DNA of 64,000 nt from Papio anubis. Taxonomy: Eukaryota > Chordata > Mammalia > Primates > Cercopithecidae. The position numbers were made by a program, and so were the translations under genes. How positions within the stretch are numbered: position 1 is the first letter of the stretch; each line of letters opens with the position of its first letter. Shown piece by piece: positions 23,429 to 34,584 of this stretch. The notes under the pieces were generated by a model. It was not told the DNA's origin and ran no database searches. It was given only the letters and a program-made list of their open reading frames with translations. The DNA lies in the NCBI RefSeq assembly GCF_008728515.1, contig NC_044980.1, positions 33,620,290-33,684,289 on the forward strand. Reading direction: 5' to 3'.

Positions 23429-23731
23429 GGCTGGGTGCGGTGGCTCACGCCTGTAATCCCAGCACTTTGGGAGGCCAAGGCGGGCAGATCACCTGAGGTC
23501 AGGAATTCGACAGACCAGCCTGGCCAACATGGTGAAACCCCGTCTCTACTAAAAGTACAAAAATTAGCTGGGCATGGTGGCATGCTCCCGTAATCCCAGC
23601 TACTTAGGAGCTGAGGCACAATAGCTTTGAATCCAGGAGGCGGAGGTCGCAGTGAGCCGAGATTGCACCACCACACACTCCAGCCTGGGTGACAAGAGTG
23701 AGACTTCATCTCAAAACAAAAAATAAAAACG
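23429..23731 (+). repeat. AluS, sense
   Basis: Well preserved: GGCTGGGTGCGGTGGCTCAC start, 'ATCACCTGAGGTCAGGAATTC', and a tail of mixed A. Confidence 0.96.
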
Positions 23732-23908
23732 CAAGTTTGCTGTTTTTGTTTTTTTGTTTTTTTAATCCCGAACTGGCCTAAATTTCCATAGTTATGAACA
23801 TGCTTTGTAAAGCTGTTTATTAAGTAGACTGATATTCAGGTTAAATTAGAGCATTTTCTTAAAAGTCTGTGTCAATTGTGGGTTAGTTTTTGTTTGTCTG
23901 TTTTTATA

Positions 23909-24024
23909 GTGATGAGGTCTTACTACGTTTCCCAGGCTGGTCTCAAATTCCTGAGCTCAAGCGATCCTCCTGCCTCAGCCTCCCAAAGTGCTAGGATTAC
24001 AGGCATGAGCCACCATGCCCAGCC
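23909..24024 (-). repeat. Alu monomer-type fragment, antisense
   Basis: From 'GAGGTCTTACTACGTTTCC' to CACCATGCCCAGCCA, skipping the linker part of a full Alu. Old J or free-monomer type. Confidence 0.8.
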
Positions 24025-24183
24025 AGAATGCGGGTTTGAACAAATTGATATAACAGTGAGAAGTACCAGAGTTCTTTAGGGTTATATGGACAACTTTCTC
24101 TGTAAGAATGATCTTTTCAATGTTTGCCATGTTTTACTTTGCTGTCTATAATGTGCAGAATTCCTGCTAGTGATTGAGTAATT

Positions 24184-24523
24184 CAGGGATCCCCAGTCCC
24201 TGGGCCACAGACTGGTATTGGTCTGTGGCCTGTTAGGAGCCAGGCTGCACAGCAGGACGTGAGAGGTAGGCAAGCAAGCATTAGCACCTGAGCTCTGCCT
24301 CTTGTGGGATCAGTGGCAACATTAAATTATCATAGAAGAGCAAATCCTACTGTGAACTGATGATAAGAGGGATCTAGGTTGAGTACTCCTTATCAGAATC
24401 TAATGGCTGATGATCGGAGGTAAAACAGTTTTATCCCAAAACCATCTCCCCCGGTCCCTGGTCTATGGAAAAATTGTCTTCCATGAAACTGGTCTCTGGT
24501 ACCAAAATGGTTGGTGCAGCCAG
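24184..24523. mobile_element. MER1-type hAT (Charlie) DNA transposon
   Basis: Starts CAGGGATCCCCAGTCCCTGG and runs through 'GGCCTGTTAGGAGCCAGGC', 'GATCAGTGGCAACATTA' and 'GAGGGATCTAGGTTG' to 'GTACCAAAATGGTTGG'. These are the same landmarks as the copy at 46117-46624. Non-autonomous and without coding capacity. Confidence 0.85.
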
Positions 24524-24793
24524 GATTCTAAATAGAACAATTCAGAGGTCAGGTAAGCACACAGATACTTCTAATGTAGTGCAAGATATGCTGAGGCTGA
24601 AGGTGCTGGCATTTATGATGGGCTTGAAGGATTTTTGACAAGTTAAGGAAAGTAGTATTAGCATAAAATTTTGAAGGAAGGTCTTGAGAACAGATTGATT
24701 TTTAAAAACATTATGGGTAATTATGGAGTTACTGGAATTACTATCTGCTACTCATTCCAAATAGATCACCATCTTTAGGAGAAAGTTCTTTAG

Positions 24794-25110
24794 GTGTCTC
24801 AGCACGGTGGCTGACACCTGGAATCGCAGCACTTTGGGAGGCCAAGGTGAGGATCTCTTGAGCTCAGGAGTTTGAGACCAGCCTGGGCAACATAGACCTT
24901 GTCTCTATTAAAAAAAAAATAAAAATAAAAATAAAAAATTAGCTGGGCATGCGTGGCGTGCGCCTATAGTCTCAACTACTCAGGAAGCTGAGGTGGGAAG
25001 ACAGCTTGAGCCTAGGAAGTTGAAGCTGCAGTAAGCTATGAGCCCACCACTGCACTCCAGCCTGGGCAACAGAGTGAGACCCTTTCTCAAAAACAAAAAA
25101 CGAAACCAAA
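24794..25110 (+). repeat. AluJ, sense
   Basis: 'CTCTTGAGCTCAGGAG', 'GCCTGGGCAACATAGAC' and 'GCTATGAGCCCACC' are J-type. The middle A-rich linker is expanded. Confidence 0.92.
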
Positions 25111-25469
25111 AAAAGCTTCAAAATTATCTGGATTCCTCAATCTGCTCTTCGCTGCTTCCAACACATTTTAAATTTGGCAGATCTCTGACTTCAGATTGTT
25201 TTCTAGAGCAGTGTCATAGACATATTTTTTCCTGAATCTAGTTGAAAGCACACATTAGAAAACCTGTCTGGTTTCTTAGAGTCATTCTGTTTTGCAGGAA
25301 CAAATGTTCTCTGATTCCTCAAAGAACTTCTCTTCTTTTGGACTGCTGTAGCTTTTCTTAGGAACTGTGCCATTTCTGTCTGCTCATATTTATGGAGGGA
25401 TGGCTATGGGATTGAGGAACAAGATGAGGTCTATTAGATGTTATAAGATTCGTATTCAAATATTTTAGT

Positions 25470-25613
25470 CCAGGCCAACCACGGTGACTAACGTCTGTAA
25501 TCCCAGCACTTGGGGAGGCTGAGTCAGGTGGATTGCTTGAGCTCAGGAGTTTCAGACCAGCCCGGGCAACACGGTGAGATCCCATCTCTAAAATTTAAAA
25601 AAACAAAAACAAA
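25470..25613 (+). repeat. Free left Alu monomer
   Basis: Left-monomer sequence ends directly in an A-rich tail (AAATTTAAAAAAACAAAAAC). No right monomer follows. Confidence 0.85.
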
Positions 25614-26154
25614 ACCCCAAGCATTTCAGTCCAAAATAAAAAAGCAGAAGGAAAAGCTATAGTCATCATTCTACACTTTGCTATTTCTACACTTTGCTAA
25701 CTCAGAATTCTGCCACCCAAGGAATATGTGCATTGGAGGTGACTGCCAGATGCTCTTGTCCTTGCCAGCAGCAGTGTGGAGTTCATGGGACCAGCGCCCC
25801 TTTCTTGCTGGGCACCTTGGCACTGGCTGCACACACCTGTACTCTTGGCCTCCCTTGTTTGCTTGGTGTGCTGTTTGCGTGGTGCCTTTTGTGGTGACAC
25901 CGAGTGGGAATCAGGTAGACTTGACATACCCTCACCATCACCCTTTATTCCTCTGAATTAGGCACTGTGAATGGGATTTTGTTGGTATCTCTTCCAGACA
26001 TTTTCCTGGCAGACAAGAAGGCAGCTTGTTGACATCACTGGTCCAATTGGCCTTCCTTAAATTTGTCCCTGCTGACTTAAAACTCTAAGAGATATCCTGA
26101 AATTTCCAGTTTGAGGATACCATCTTACCATAGTTTCCTATACAGATACAAGTT
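25614..26154. other. Intronic sequence, no repeat recognised
   Basis: Single-copy looking sequence downstream (minus sense) of the candidate terminal exon. Confidence 0.5.
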
Positions 26155-26178
26155 TTCCCTTAATTGTATATTCTGCAG

Positions 26179-26184
26179 TTTATT
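26179..26184 (-). terminator. Polyadenylation signal AATAAA for the candidate minus-strand exon
   Basis: TTTATT on the plus strand reads AATAAA on the minus strand, about 71 bases after the stop of the candidate exon. If used, cleavage would fall near 26155-26165. Such hexamers are common by chance, so it counts only together with the acceptor and open frame. Confidence 0.35.
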
Positions 26185-26254
26185 TTGATGGGACATTGAT
26201 ACATTACTCAAGATATGGATGAATTTTCCCCCAAGTTCAAACCTCTTTAGTAGC

Positions 26255-26406
26255 TTAAAAATCAGTTATTCTCTGGATAAGCATGCTTGCAGCTGAAGCT
26301 TCTGGGCTTGCATACAGCCTGCGGTATATCTCATCTGTGATATAGACAGTCTGTAAATCTGGGTTTGGCCATGAAAGTATATTGTGAATAGGAACATCAG
26401 CTAATC
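26255..26406 (-). CDS. Candidate terminal coding exon of an unidentified minus-strand gene
   Basis: On the minus strand a T-rich tract ending CTCTAG lies directly before 26406. From there one frame runs 2 + 49 codons to TAA at 26257-26255. The peptide is not low-complexity and not repeat-derived. It begins LADVPIHNILSWPNPDLQ, continues TVYITDEIYRRLYASPEAS and ends AASMLIQRITDF. AATAAA lies about 71 bases past the stop (26184-26179), the right spacing for a short 3' UTR. The exon would be entered in phase 1. I do not recognise the protein and assign no function. It lies antisense inside the presumed RAI14 intron, just beside a MIR at 26483. Alternatives are a chance open frame with chance splice and polyadenylation signals, or a decayed exon. 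No upstream partner exon was found. Confidence 0.4.
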
Positions 26407-26482
26407 CTAGAGAAAAAAAAAAAACGTTATTCAAAATAACAGAGCGGAATTTCCCATGGGTCTTTGAATAATAACCATACAA

Positions 26483-26722
26483 GCTAACACTTACTGAATG
26501 CTTACCCTGTGCCAGACATGGTTTTCAATGTTTTATAAATATTTGATTCATTTAATTCTTACAACAACCCTCTGATAGAGGCTACTCTTACTATCTCGTG
26601 TCTTGCAGTTGAGGTACACAGAGGTTAACTAACTTGCCAGAGATGATAAGTGGTAGAGCGAGGCTGTGCACCCAAGTGGTCTGGCTTCTGGGTTCATGCT
26701 TTTAAGCACTATATTATATTGC
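26483..26722 (+). repeat. MIR SINE, nearly full length
   Basis: Ordered MIR landmarks: 'ACTGAATGCTTACCCTGTGCC', 'ATTCATTTAATTCTTACAAC', 'GTTAACTAACTTGCCAGAG', and 'GCTTTTAAGCACTATATTA'. Confidence 0.9.
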
Positions 26723-27019
26723 ATTTCAAAAGGTGGGTCTGAGATTAGAGATCTGTGGTCTTCTAGTGCTAGTGTAAAGAGTTTGGATTTGCTGGAATAG
26801 ACAGAAAGGAGCCAGCTTATTCTCAGTAGTAGAGAGGTGTCAGGATGAGACTGTCAAGATAGTAACATTCAAACAGTTGCAACGGAGACTTAAAAAGGAT
26901 ATCTTGGGGACAGTTGGGGCAAAAGGAAAAGTTGTGAAGGCTGGCTACTTTCTCAGTGTTTTAGCAGCAACATTATCTGTAAAGCCCAGTGTTCCGCTTG
27001 AGTCTTTTCCTCAGGGAAG
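26723..27019. other. Intronic sequence, no feature recognised
   Basis: Short unassigned gap between MIR and L2 relics. Confidence 0.5.
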
Positions 27020-27460
27020 CATTCATTCACTCAGTAAACATTTATTCATCACCGGCCTTGTGTCAGCCCTTGTGCCAGATGCCTGGGATACAGACGTAAA
27101 AGCCATGGTCCCTGACCAGGCCTGGTGGCTCATGCCTATAATCCCAGCACTTTGGGAAGCCGAGGTGGGTGGATCACCTGAGGTCAGGAGTTCAAGACCA
27201 GCCTGATCAACATGGTGAAAGCCCATCTCTACTAAAAATACAAAATTAGTCAGGCATGGTGGCGCACACCTGTAATCCCAGCTACTTGGGAGGCTGAGGC
27301 AGAAGAATCTCTTGAACCCGGGATACAGAGGTTGCAGTGAGCCGAGGTCACACCACTGCACTCCAGCCTGGGTGACAGAGCAAGACTCCGTCTTAAAAAA
27401 TTAAAATAAAAGCCACGGTCCCTGTTCTTGAGCTCTCAATTTATGTGACACTACTAGGTA
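27020..27460 (+). repeat. L2-type relic interrupted by an Alu
   Basis: 'TCAGTAAACATTTATTCATC' and 'GTGCCAGATGCCTGGGATAC' before the Alu, and 'GGTCCCTGTTCTTGAGCTC' after it, form the usual L2/MIR3 tail. The Alu accounts for 27115-27407. Confidence 0.7.
27115..27407 (+). repeat. Alu, sense, inserted in the L2 relic
   Basis: Flanked by AAAAGCCATGGTCCCTG (27098-27114) and AAAAGCCACGGTCCCTG (27408-27424), a 17-bp target duplication with one change. Confidence 0.97.
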
Positions 27461-28604
27461 TACACCAAGTGACTTTCAGTAGAAAGTGTCTGTTTAAGTG
27501 ATAAGAAGTTGTGTATAGGATGCCATGGAAATAGAGTTTCAGAATTTCAAAAGCATTCATATTATTATTTCATTGTTTTAACAATAAATAGACTCATTCC
27601 TTTTCGGTGTGTGGGGTCAAACTGCAGATTCCTGATATATATCTTAGATTAAGGCCTGAATCCATAGCCCAACACCACACGCTAGAGTTCCAGTATTACT
27701 TGACTCAAATTTTCCTGCTTTTGGTGATTTGTGTGTGTGTTCACTGGCTACTTGGCATCTAGTTAAATTACAAAACTCTAAGCCAAGACAGTTTTGGAGA
27801 ATCCCTTGTGATCTTTAAAAGGGTTATGAATGAGGCTTCCCATATGGGAACCTTGATGAGTTTTCCAAAATTCTCCATATCGGCCAGCATCCTTGGTTTT
27901 GGCTCCTCTGTTGCCGTTGTTAAGAAATGGTCAGTTGCAGAGTTCAGACTTCATGGGCTTGCCTTAGAGGCCTGTGTCTTCTGGGGGCTGGGGAGACCGT
28001 GATGAAGAAGGCCATCTGTGCACATGCTCGTCCAAAGCGCAGACCAGACTGATACTGAACATCATGGCTCCTTGTCTCATGCTCTTAAAAAATGCTGACC
28101 TCTGCCTTTAGACATCAGGCAGAAGTGATTTCTTGGAACTAGATTTTTCCCCCGTGGGTGGATATTGGCGTTTATTTTGGGCTTGCTATTATTGGAGTGT
28201 AGGAAGGCTATAACAAATATGCCCTTTCTTGAGAACTATAAGAGTTCTGTTTTAAATAAATCAGTGGTGTCTCTTGCCTGAAATATACTAAACTATCCAG
28301 ACTACTTAAAATTAACCTCTGATAACATTAAACATCGTGCTCACATGTGTGTAGTATTTTGATTATTTAAGTCACTCTGTTTACTGAGGCTTCCAAACCC
28401 ACTTACATCGCTTATAGAAACTTGGAATGACAATAATGAGTTTGGAGCATTGTGGAACATCCCCTCCAAGCCAGACCAAATTATATTTTAATGGAACAAT
28501 TCATTCAAAAATATCTGGATAGATCTACCAGGAAGGGCATGGTGAAAGAATGTGAAAGTTTTTGCCATTAAGTACGATCTCTTTGGGAATTCAAATATGT
28601 TAAA
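27461..28604. other. Intronic sequence, no feature recognised
   Basis: Single-copy looking. No splice-flanked frame seen. Confidence 0.5.
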
Positions 28605-28748
28605 ATGTGCTGGCATCCCCTATTTTACAATGGAGAAAATGGAGGCATGCCAGGTTAAGTAACTTCTCCAAGGTCACACACACGGTAGAGCCAGGATTCG
28701 AACTCAAGAACCCAGAATCCAGACTCTTAGCCCTACACTGTTTCCCTT
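28605..28748 (+). repeat. MIR SINE fragment
   Basis: 'TTTTACAATGGAGAAAATGG', 'GTTAAGTAACTTCTCCAAGG' and 'GAGCCAGGATTCGAACTC' follow MIR order. The TTCGAA box-like text is the tRNA ancestry of MIR, not a tRNA gene. Confidence 0.9.
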
Positions 28749-29986
28749 TCTGTAAGCAGACATGAAGTGGGAGCACCATATACTTGGAATACTAGTGTAA
28801 ACCTTTGTTGAAATAGATGACAGGGAGCAACTTTATGCCTAGTTGGCAGAGAGATGGCCAGATAAAAATGGGAGGAAAAAGTACTTGTAGTTACAATATA
28901 GAAGAGGACAGAATAACTTGGATTCTGGAACCAACAGCTTGGCTGAGGCAGAGCATTTGTGTGGCTTATGTGGCATGGCCCAGAGGGAGAGCTGGGCATA
29001 GAGGGATTTAAGGTTTGAAACTGGATTAAGAAAAGCCGTGAATAGGGGTACGGAAAAGTGTGGGATCTCTTGTTGACCATGGACAGCCATGGATGGTTTT
29101 GTATGAGGAAGTGAGCCAGAGCAGTGGACAAGAGTACATCACTATGAGGGAAGTGGGCATGGGAAGAGGGAAGAGGGGAAGTGGAGCTGGGAAGACCAGT
29201 TAAAAGACAATTGAAATGTCCTAAACAATGATCAGTGTCAGAACCTCTTCCATGGTTTTATGAAGAATCCACACGTGTCATTGTGCCACAGGAGCTTGGC
29301 AAAGAGGAGGTGTCTAGCATGATGCCTGGCAAAAATAGGAACCAAAAAGGTGTTTGTTGAACCAAATAGGATTGAATAAGAGGATTGGCCATAGCAATGG
29401 AAAAGAGGTCAATGCCAGGGAAACGAGAGACGTGGTGCTGACAGTCTTTGATGAGTAATTGGCTGGGGAGGTGGAGGGAGAGAAGATGAAGCTCCTCCAG
29501 CTTGGGTGGCCTTGTCGCTAACCAAGGCAAGGGACTTATGACTTGGGGCTCAGCAAGCCTGGTTCAGGCCCTTTTTTCTCTATGGGGCATCTTGATTGCC
29601 ACTGGCATATATTAAGTCTATAGTGGTGTGAGTGCTGAGATTTAACCTTGCGTCTTGTTCAACATTTTAACAAATACAGACGTAGTTAATATCAAGCCAG
29701 CGTGTCATCTTCATTGTTGTCAAGCGAAGAGTAATTTTGGCCGACAGTAGGATCGTAGGGAATATCTAAAAGCATTCATACTTTTTTCAGACACCTAGGT
29801 GATTCTAATATGCAGCCTTGAGTCATACTCTTTGAGAAACACGGGTAAACAGTCGCTTTTTTTTTTAATCATAAAAAATTTGTTTTCTTTAAGAAATGTG
29901 AAAAACCTAGAGAAGTAGGTTTAGAAACATTTGACGTTCATAGCAGCCTTGAGCTAAATGCCATACACTACTAGAGTTTGCTGGGG
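28749..29986. other. Purine-rich intronic sequence, no exon supported
   Basis: G/A-rich on the plus strand from 28850 to 29500, which opens a 132-codon minus-strand frame (28733-29131). Its S/P/F/L-rich composition is that of a composition artefact. Confidence 0.5.
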
Positions 29987-30302
29987 TTTTTTTTTTTTTT
30001 TTTCGTTTTTTTGTTTTTAAGATGGAGTCTTACTCTGTCCCCTAGGCTGGAGTGCAGTGGTGCAATCTCGGCTCACTGCAACCTTCACCCTCTGAGTTCA
30101 AGTGATTCTCCTGCCTCAGCCTCCCCAGTAGCTGGGATTACAGGCGGCTACCACCATGCCTGGCTAATTTTTTTTTGTATTTTTAGTAGACACGGGGTTT
30201 CACCATCTTGGCCAGGCTAGTCTTGAACTCCTGACCTTATGATCCATCCGCCTCGGCCTCCCAAAGTGCCCGGATTACAGGCATGAGCCACCACGCCTAG
30301 CC
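29987..30302 (-). repeat. Alu, full length, antisense
   Basis: Long T-tail (TTTTCGTTTTTTTGTTTTT), end CACCACGCCTAGCC. 'CTGACCTTATGATCC' is Sc-like. Confidence 0.95.
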
Positions 30303-30476
30303 TGCTGTTTTTAGTGTCTATACCCAACACACCGCCCGGTGATTGTGAACAAACAGGAAACAAATCAACGTAGAGTGTGGTTCCTGCAGAAGGCTGCTGT
30401 CAAACTGCAATCAGTAGGGATGGAGTCCTCTGGGGCTGTTTGTGCTGGTTGAGCAAGCCCCTTCCATGTGTCACCG

Positions 30477-30902
30477 CATCAGTTTCTTAGGGCTGCCATA
30501 GCAGATTACCACCAGCTGTGGCTTAAACAACAGATTCCTCTCGCAGTTCAAGAGGCCAGAAGTCCAAAATTAAGACATCAGCAAGGTTGGTTCATTTTGG
30601 ACATTCTGAAGGGAAAAACTGTTCCATGCCTGTCTCCTGGTTCTGGTGGTTGCCAGCAATCCTTGGTTCCTTGTAGGCACACCATTCTAACCTCTGCCTC
30701 CATCTTTACATCGCCTTCTTCCTCATGTCTCTGCCTCCTCTGTTCCAGTTGTCAGATTTAGGGTTTATCCCGAGTCTAGAATAATTTAATCCCTAGATCC
30801 TTAACCAGTTACATCTGTAAAGACCCTATTTCCAATTAAGATTGCATTCTGAGGCTCCAGGTCGACATGAATGTTTGGAGGACACTATTAAACCCCCACA
30901 GT
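30477..30902 (-). repeat. MLT1 (MaLR) LTR, antisense
   Basis: Antisense MLT1 order: 'TTTCTTAGGGCTGCCATAGC', 'GGCTTAAACAACAGATTCC', 'CATCTGTAAAGACCCTATTT', 'GCATTCTGAGGCTCC' and end 'TTAAACCCCCACA'. Confidence 0.85.
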
Positions 30903-31934
30903 CACTTAGGACTTACATGTGCGTAGAGTTAGCCGACACCAAGTATGGGAAGCTGCCCTGGACTCCTAATCTTGGGGTCCCCAATTTTTTTCTTAGTACT
31001 CAAACAAGAAAACTAGTCATAGGCAATTGAGATACCCTGGACCTGGGGTGGAGCCCAGCTCCATAGATGATCCCTTCTTTCACATGTTGAACTAACTAGT
31101 TCCAAAAGGGTGTGTGTGTGTGTGTTTGTGTGTGTGTGGAGGGGGAGGGGTGTGCAGAAAATACAGATTAATCAGCACTCACACAGAATTTATAACTTGA
31201 AGGATTGTTTCCATGGCATGTGAATTTCTTTAGCTATCTCTTTGCCCTTTGTTAATTTTTTAACATCTGTAAAGGGCATGATCAGGACAGGAGATTGCTT
31301 TGGTCCTCGACTCTGACTATTTAGACACTTAAAGTGCACTTAAGCAGACTTTGTGGATGAAATCATTTTGTCTGGATACTTCATGTGAAACGTGTAATGT
31401 ATCACTTGGGTGAAGGGCAAAGCTGAGGAGTTGTGGCTGCTTATGATGCTCAGACACATGCCAGGAATACTTTTGGAGTGTCCTTGGATTATAGCCAGAC
31501 CTGTCTCCAAGTGTCCTGTCTGTGGGCAAGGAAGCCTTGCTCAGACCATAAGATATTCATTGTTACACGCCCTTTAAGCAATGAATGAATGTTTGAGTAA
31601 GTCAAATCCTATATATATATTTTTTTTCACAAAAGCTTGCTATTCACAGAAGCCTTATGAACATGTTTATAAAGCAGATAATCTTGTTTTAAATGCTTTT
31701 GCGTAACTGCAAATTTTATATTTAATACTGAGTTTTCTTTAGGTGTGGTTCCTGTGGTTAAAAGGCACTTATTCAGACCTCAGAGTTCCCCATCTTGATA
31801 CCAGCAGACTGAGGTCTCTCCCTCGGCCCCAGTGACCACTTTGCTGTGATCTGCTGTTCTCTTCCAGCTGGCTTGGTTTTTTGGAAGTCTTTCTCCATGT
31901 GATGGGCATATGCGGGAGGCAGGAAAGGGCAGTG
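30903..31934. other. Intronic sequence with a (TG)n tract
   Basis: The (TG)n tract is at 31109-31139. The rest is unassigned. Confidence 0.5.
31109..31139. repeat. (TG)n microsatellite
   Basis: About fourteen TG units with one interruption, followed by a G-rich GGAGGGGGAGGGG stretch. Confidence 0.9.
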
Positions 31935-32062
31935 ATGAGAGCATTGGAGTGAGGGTTTGAATTCCAGGTCTTCCACTCTCTGACTTTAACTTTAGGCAAG
32001 ATGCTTATGTATCTGTGTCTCCGTTTTCTCATCAGTAACATGAAGATAACAATATCTGCTTC
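31935..32062 (+). repeat. MIR SINE fragment
   Basis: 'GAGGGTTTGAATTCCAGGTC', 'TAGGCAAGATGCTTATG' and 'CCGTTTTCTCATCAGTAAC' in MIR order. Confidence 0.8.
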
Positions 32063-32071
32063 AGGATGGTC

Positions 32072-32330
32072 TATCAGTTTCCTGTGACCGCTGTAACAAA
32101 TGACCACAAACTGGGTGGCTTGAAACAACAGAAATGTATTCTCTCAACAGAAATGATTCTCGAAAATCAAGGCGTTGGCAAGGCCATCCTCCCTCCCAAA
32201 GTTCTAGGGAAGAATCCTTCCTTGCTGCTTCTAGCTCCTGGTGGTTGCTGGCAATCTTTGATGTTCCTTGGTTAATGGCAGCATAACTCCAGTCTCTGCC
32301 TCCATTATCACATAATGTCATAAGACTTGA
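32072..32330 (-). repeat. MLT1 (MaLR) LTR fragment, antisense
   Basis: 'CAGTTTCCTGTGACCGCTG', 'ACCACAAACTGGGTGGC' and 'TTGAAACAACAGAAATG' open an antisense MLT1 LTR that fades out after 32300. Confidence 0.8.
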
Positions 32331-33144
32331 CTCATTTGCTGTACAATCTCATTACTCCTTTTTCATTTGACATTTGCTGCTCTTGGTTATGCTGGGCCAC
32401 CCTCATCTCATGTTTTTCACCGTATTTTAGGGACATCTAAGTGGTTCCCTAATATTTCACCAGGGTCTTTCCTTTCTGCCATCATTCTGAGAACTCTAAC
32501 ATTCACATCAATGACCCGTCCAACACCCTGCCTCTGATCTATAGGATCAGTCCCTGGATCTTATCCTTACCTGTCCCCAGTCCCATAGTCATTGCAGGTA
32601 CTCTCTGACTGCCCCTTCTCACCCTTTCACCCTGGAATCTCTGCTTTACTCCCTGTCTTTTCAGTCTCCCATGATGGATCAAGCCAACTGCCCCTTTCCC
32701 CCATCCTACCGGATGCCCCCGGTAAGGTCACAGTGAAAAATCATGTGACCTTACCAAATGATTTCTCTATGGAGTTACAATTGCTGCTCCCAACTGGACC
32801 TTTGGAGCTGTTCAAAAACCCTTTTATTTGTTTTAGGCAGGTTTCCTTACTCACTTCCCCCTGGGAGCTATTGAAGCATTACCACGTGTGGGGCTTCTTT
32901 GCCCACCACTGACCCTGCTTACTCTGTCTCCCATTTCCCCAAGAAAGGGTAAAAGCCATAAAACACAAACAGTGACTTCTTCCCTGCCACTGCATCTCTG
33001 CTCATCCTCCTCTTCCTCTTTACTGTTTCAGAGGCAGAGTACGACCCCAATTCACAAAGATCAGCCTTCTGCCTGGGTTGAATCCTCAATTCTGCCACCT
33101 CCCAGCCCCTTTCATCACACCTCCCCCACTTATACTACCCCCCC
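32331..33144. other. C/T-rich intronic sequence containing a short inverted repeat
   Basis: Pyrimidine-rich on the plus strand and possibly a decayed LINE, but I cannot assign it. The inverted repeat at 32721-32755 is listed separately. Confidence 0.45.
32721..32755. promoter_or_regulatory. Perfect 12-bp inverted repeat with AAGGTCA half-sites
   Basis: GGTAAGGTCACA at 32721-32732 is the exact reverse complement of TGTGACCTTACC at 32744-32755, with an 11-base spacer. Each arm holds an AGGTCA nuclear-receptor half-site with an A-rich 5' extension. Binding is an inference. The half-site spacing (13) does not match a classical response element. Confidence 0.4.
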
Positions 33145-33405
33145 TTTTTTTTTCTTTTTACGGAGACAGAGTCTCGCTCTGTAGCCTAGGCTGGAGTGCA
33201 GTGGTGTGATCTCGGCTCACTGCAACCTCCGCCTCCTGGGTTCAAGCGATTCTCCTGCCTCAGCCTCCCGAGTAGCTGGGATTACACGTGCATACCACCA
33301 CACCCAGCTAATTTTTGTATTTTTAGTAGAGATGGAGTTTCACCATGTTGGCCAGGCTGGTCTTGAACTCCTGACCTCAAGTGATCTGCCTGCCTCAGCC
33401 TCCCA
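33145..33405 (-). repeat. Alu, antisense, 5'-truncated
   Basis: T-rich tail through GCCAGGCTGG to CAGCCTCCCA, then breaks off into unrelated sequence without the usual GGGATTACAGG end. Confidence 0.94.
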
Positions 33406-33513
33406 TTCCTTATACCTTTCATGCTGTCTCTGTCTCCACTGACTCCTTTGCTTGCCCCAGTCTATAAACACATTTAAACCCTCCTAAAAAGTTTAAACAC
33501 CCTAAAAATTTCC

Positions 33514-33860
33514 TGATATGGTTTGGCTGTGTCCCCACCTAAATCTCAACTTGAATTGTAAATCCTAGAATTCTCACGTGTTGTTGGAGGGACCCAGGGA
33601 GAGGGAACTGAATCATGTGCAGTCTTTCCTGTGCTATTCTCATGATAGTGAGTAAGTCTCACGAGATCTAATGGGTTTCTCAGGGGTTTCTGCTTTTGCT
33701 TCTTCCTCATTTTTCTCTTCCCACCGCCATGTAAGAAGTGCCTTTTGCCTCCTCCCATGATTCTGAGGCCTCCCCAGCCGTGTGGAACTGTAAATCCAAT
33801 TACTTTTTCTTCCCAGTCTCAGGTATGTCTTTATCAGCAGCGTGAAAACCAGCTAATACA
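33514..33860 (+). mobile_element. THE1 solo LTR
   Basis: Starts TGATATGGTTTGGCTGTG, ends CAGCTAATACA, and has the 'GGGTTTCTGCTTTTGCTTC' variant shared with the 51905 provirus. TTTCC before and GTTCC after is a 5-bp duplication with one change. No internal region, so LTR-LTR recombination removed it. Confidence 0.93.
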
Positions 33861-33934
33861 GTTCCCTCCTTTATCTTCCATTGAATTGCTTTGGCTTCTC
33901 CTCTGGAGAGAACCAACTGTGTTGTAAATGGAGT

Positions 33935-34075
33935 GACTGCATATGTTTTTTAACTTCTTTGTGCCTTATTTTCCTTATCTGTAAAGGGCTAATAATAGTA
34001 CCTACCTCATAGGGTTATTGTAAAGGTTAAATTGTAATATAGTACAGCTCCTCGCACTGTACATTTTAATTTTAG
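33935..34075 (+). repeat. MIR SINE fragment
   Basis: 'TATTTTCCTTATCTGTAAAG', 'GTACCTACCTCATAGGG' then 'TTATTGTAAAGGTTAAATTG'. Confidence 0.85.
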
Positions 34076-34584
34076 TAGTAATGGTATCCTCTTTGGGCAT
34101 TCATAGGAATGAGTCCACAGCATTACTCTAGCACTGATAAACAATGACATAAGTAGCTATGGGGTATGTTTCTGTTCTCAGAAGTCTGAAGGCTCCTTGA
34201 GGAACAATATTCCTATCAATCTTTTTATGCCAAGCACTTCACATAGTACATAAGAAGTACATAGTACACATACTCTCTCACTCTCTAAATAATGAATATA
34301 AGCAAATGAGTAGTTGAAACCAATAGAATTGGATGGAATAATTTTTCTCCATGAAGGAAAAAATTGGCTTCACCTATTTTAAACCTGTCTCTGCCCCCAT
34401 GAGACTGTGCTTTGGCTTCTTGTGACATGGTGGGTCTTTAAAATTATTTAATAATTTAAAATTCTTAACGAGGTTAATTAATAGTAGCTCCCAAGGTAGA
34501 AATAAGAAAAACAAAGCCTTTCCATGCACAGCTCTGAACTGAGCCCCTACCATCCAGTGGGCAGTGGGCAGGGGGCTTGGGGCT

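Noticed and set aside
28690..28712. tRNA-like GGATTCGAACTC box
   Set aside because: It is the tRNA-derived text of a MIR element. No cloverleaf is present.
28733..29131. 132-codon minus-strand open frame
   Set aside because: Opened by a G/A-rich stretch. Composition is S/P/F/L-rich with no splice sites or domain pattern.
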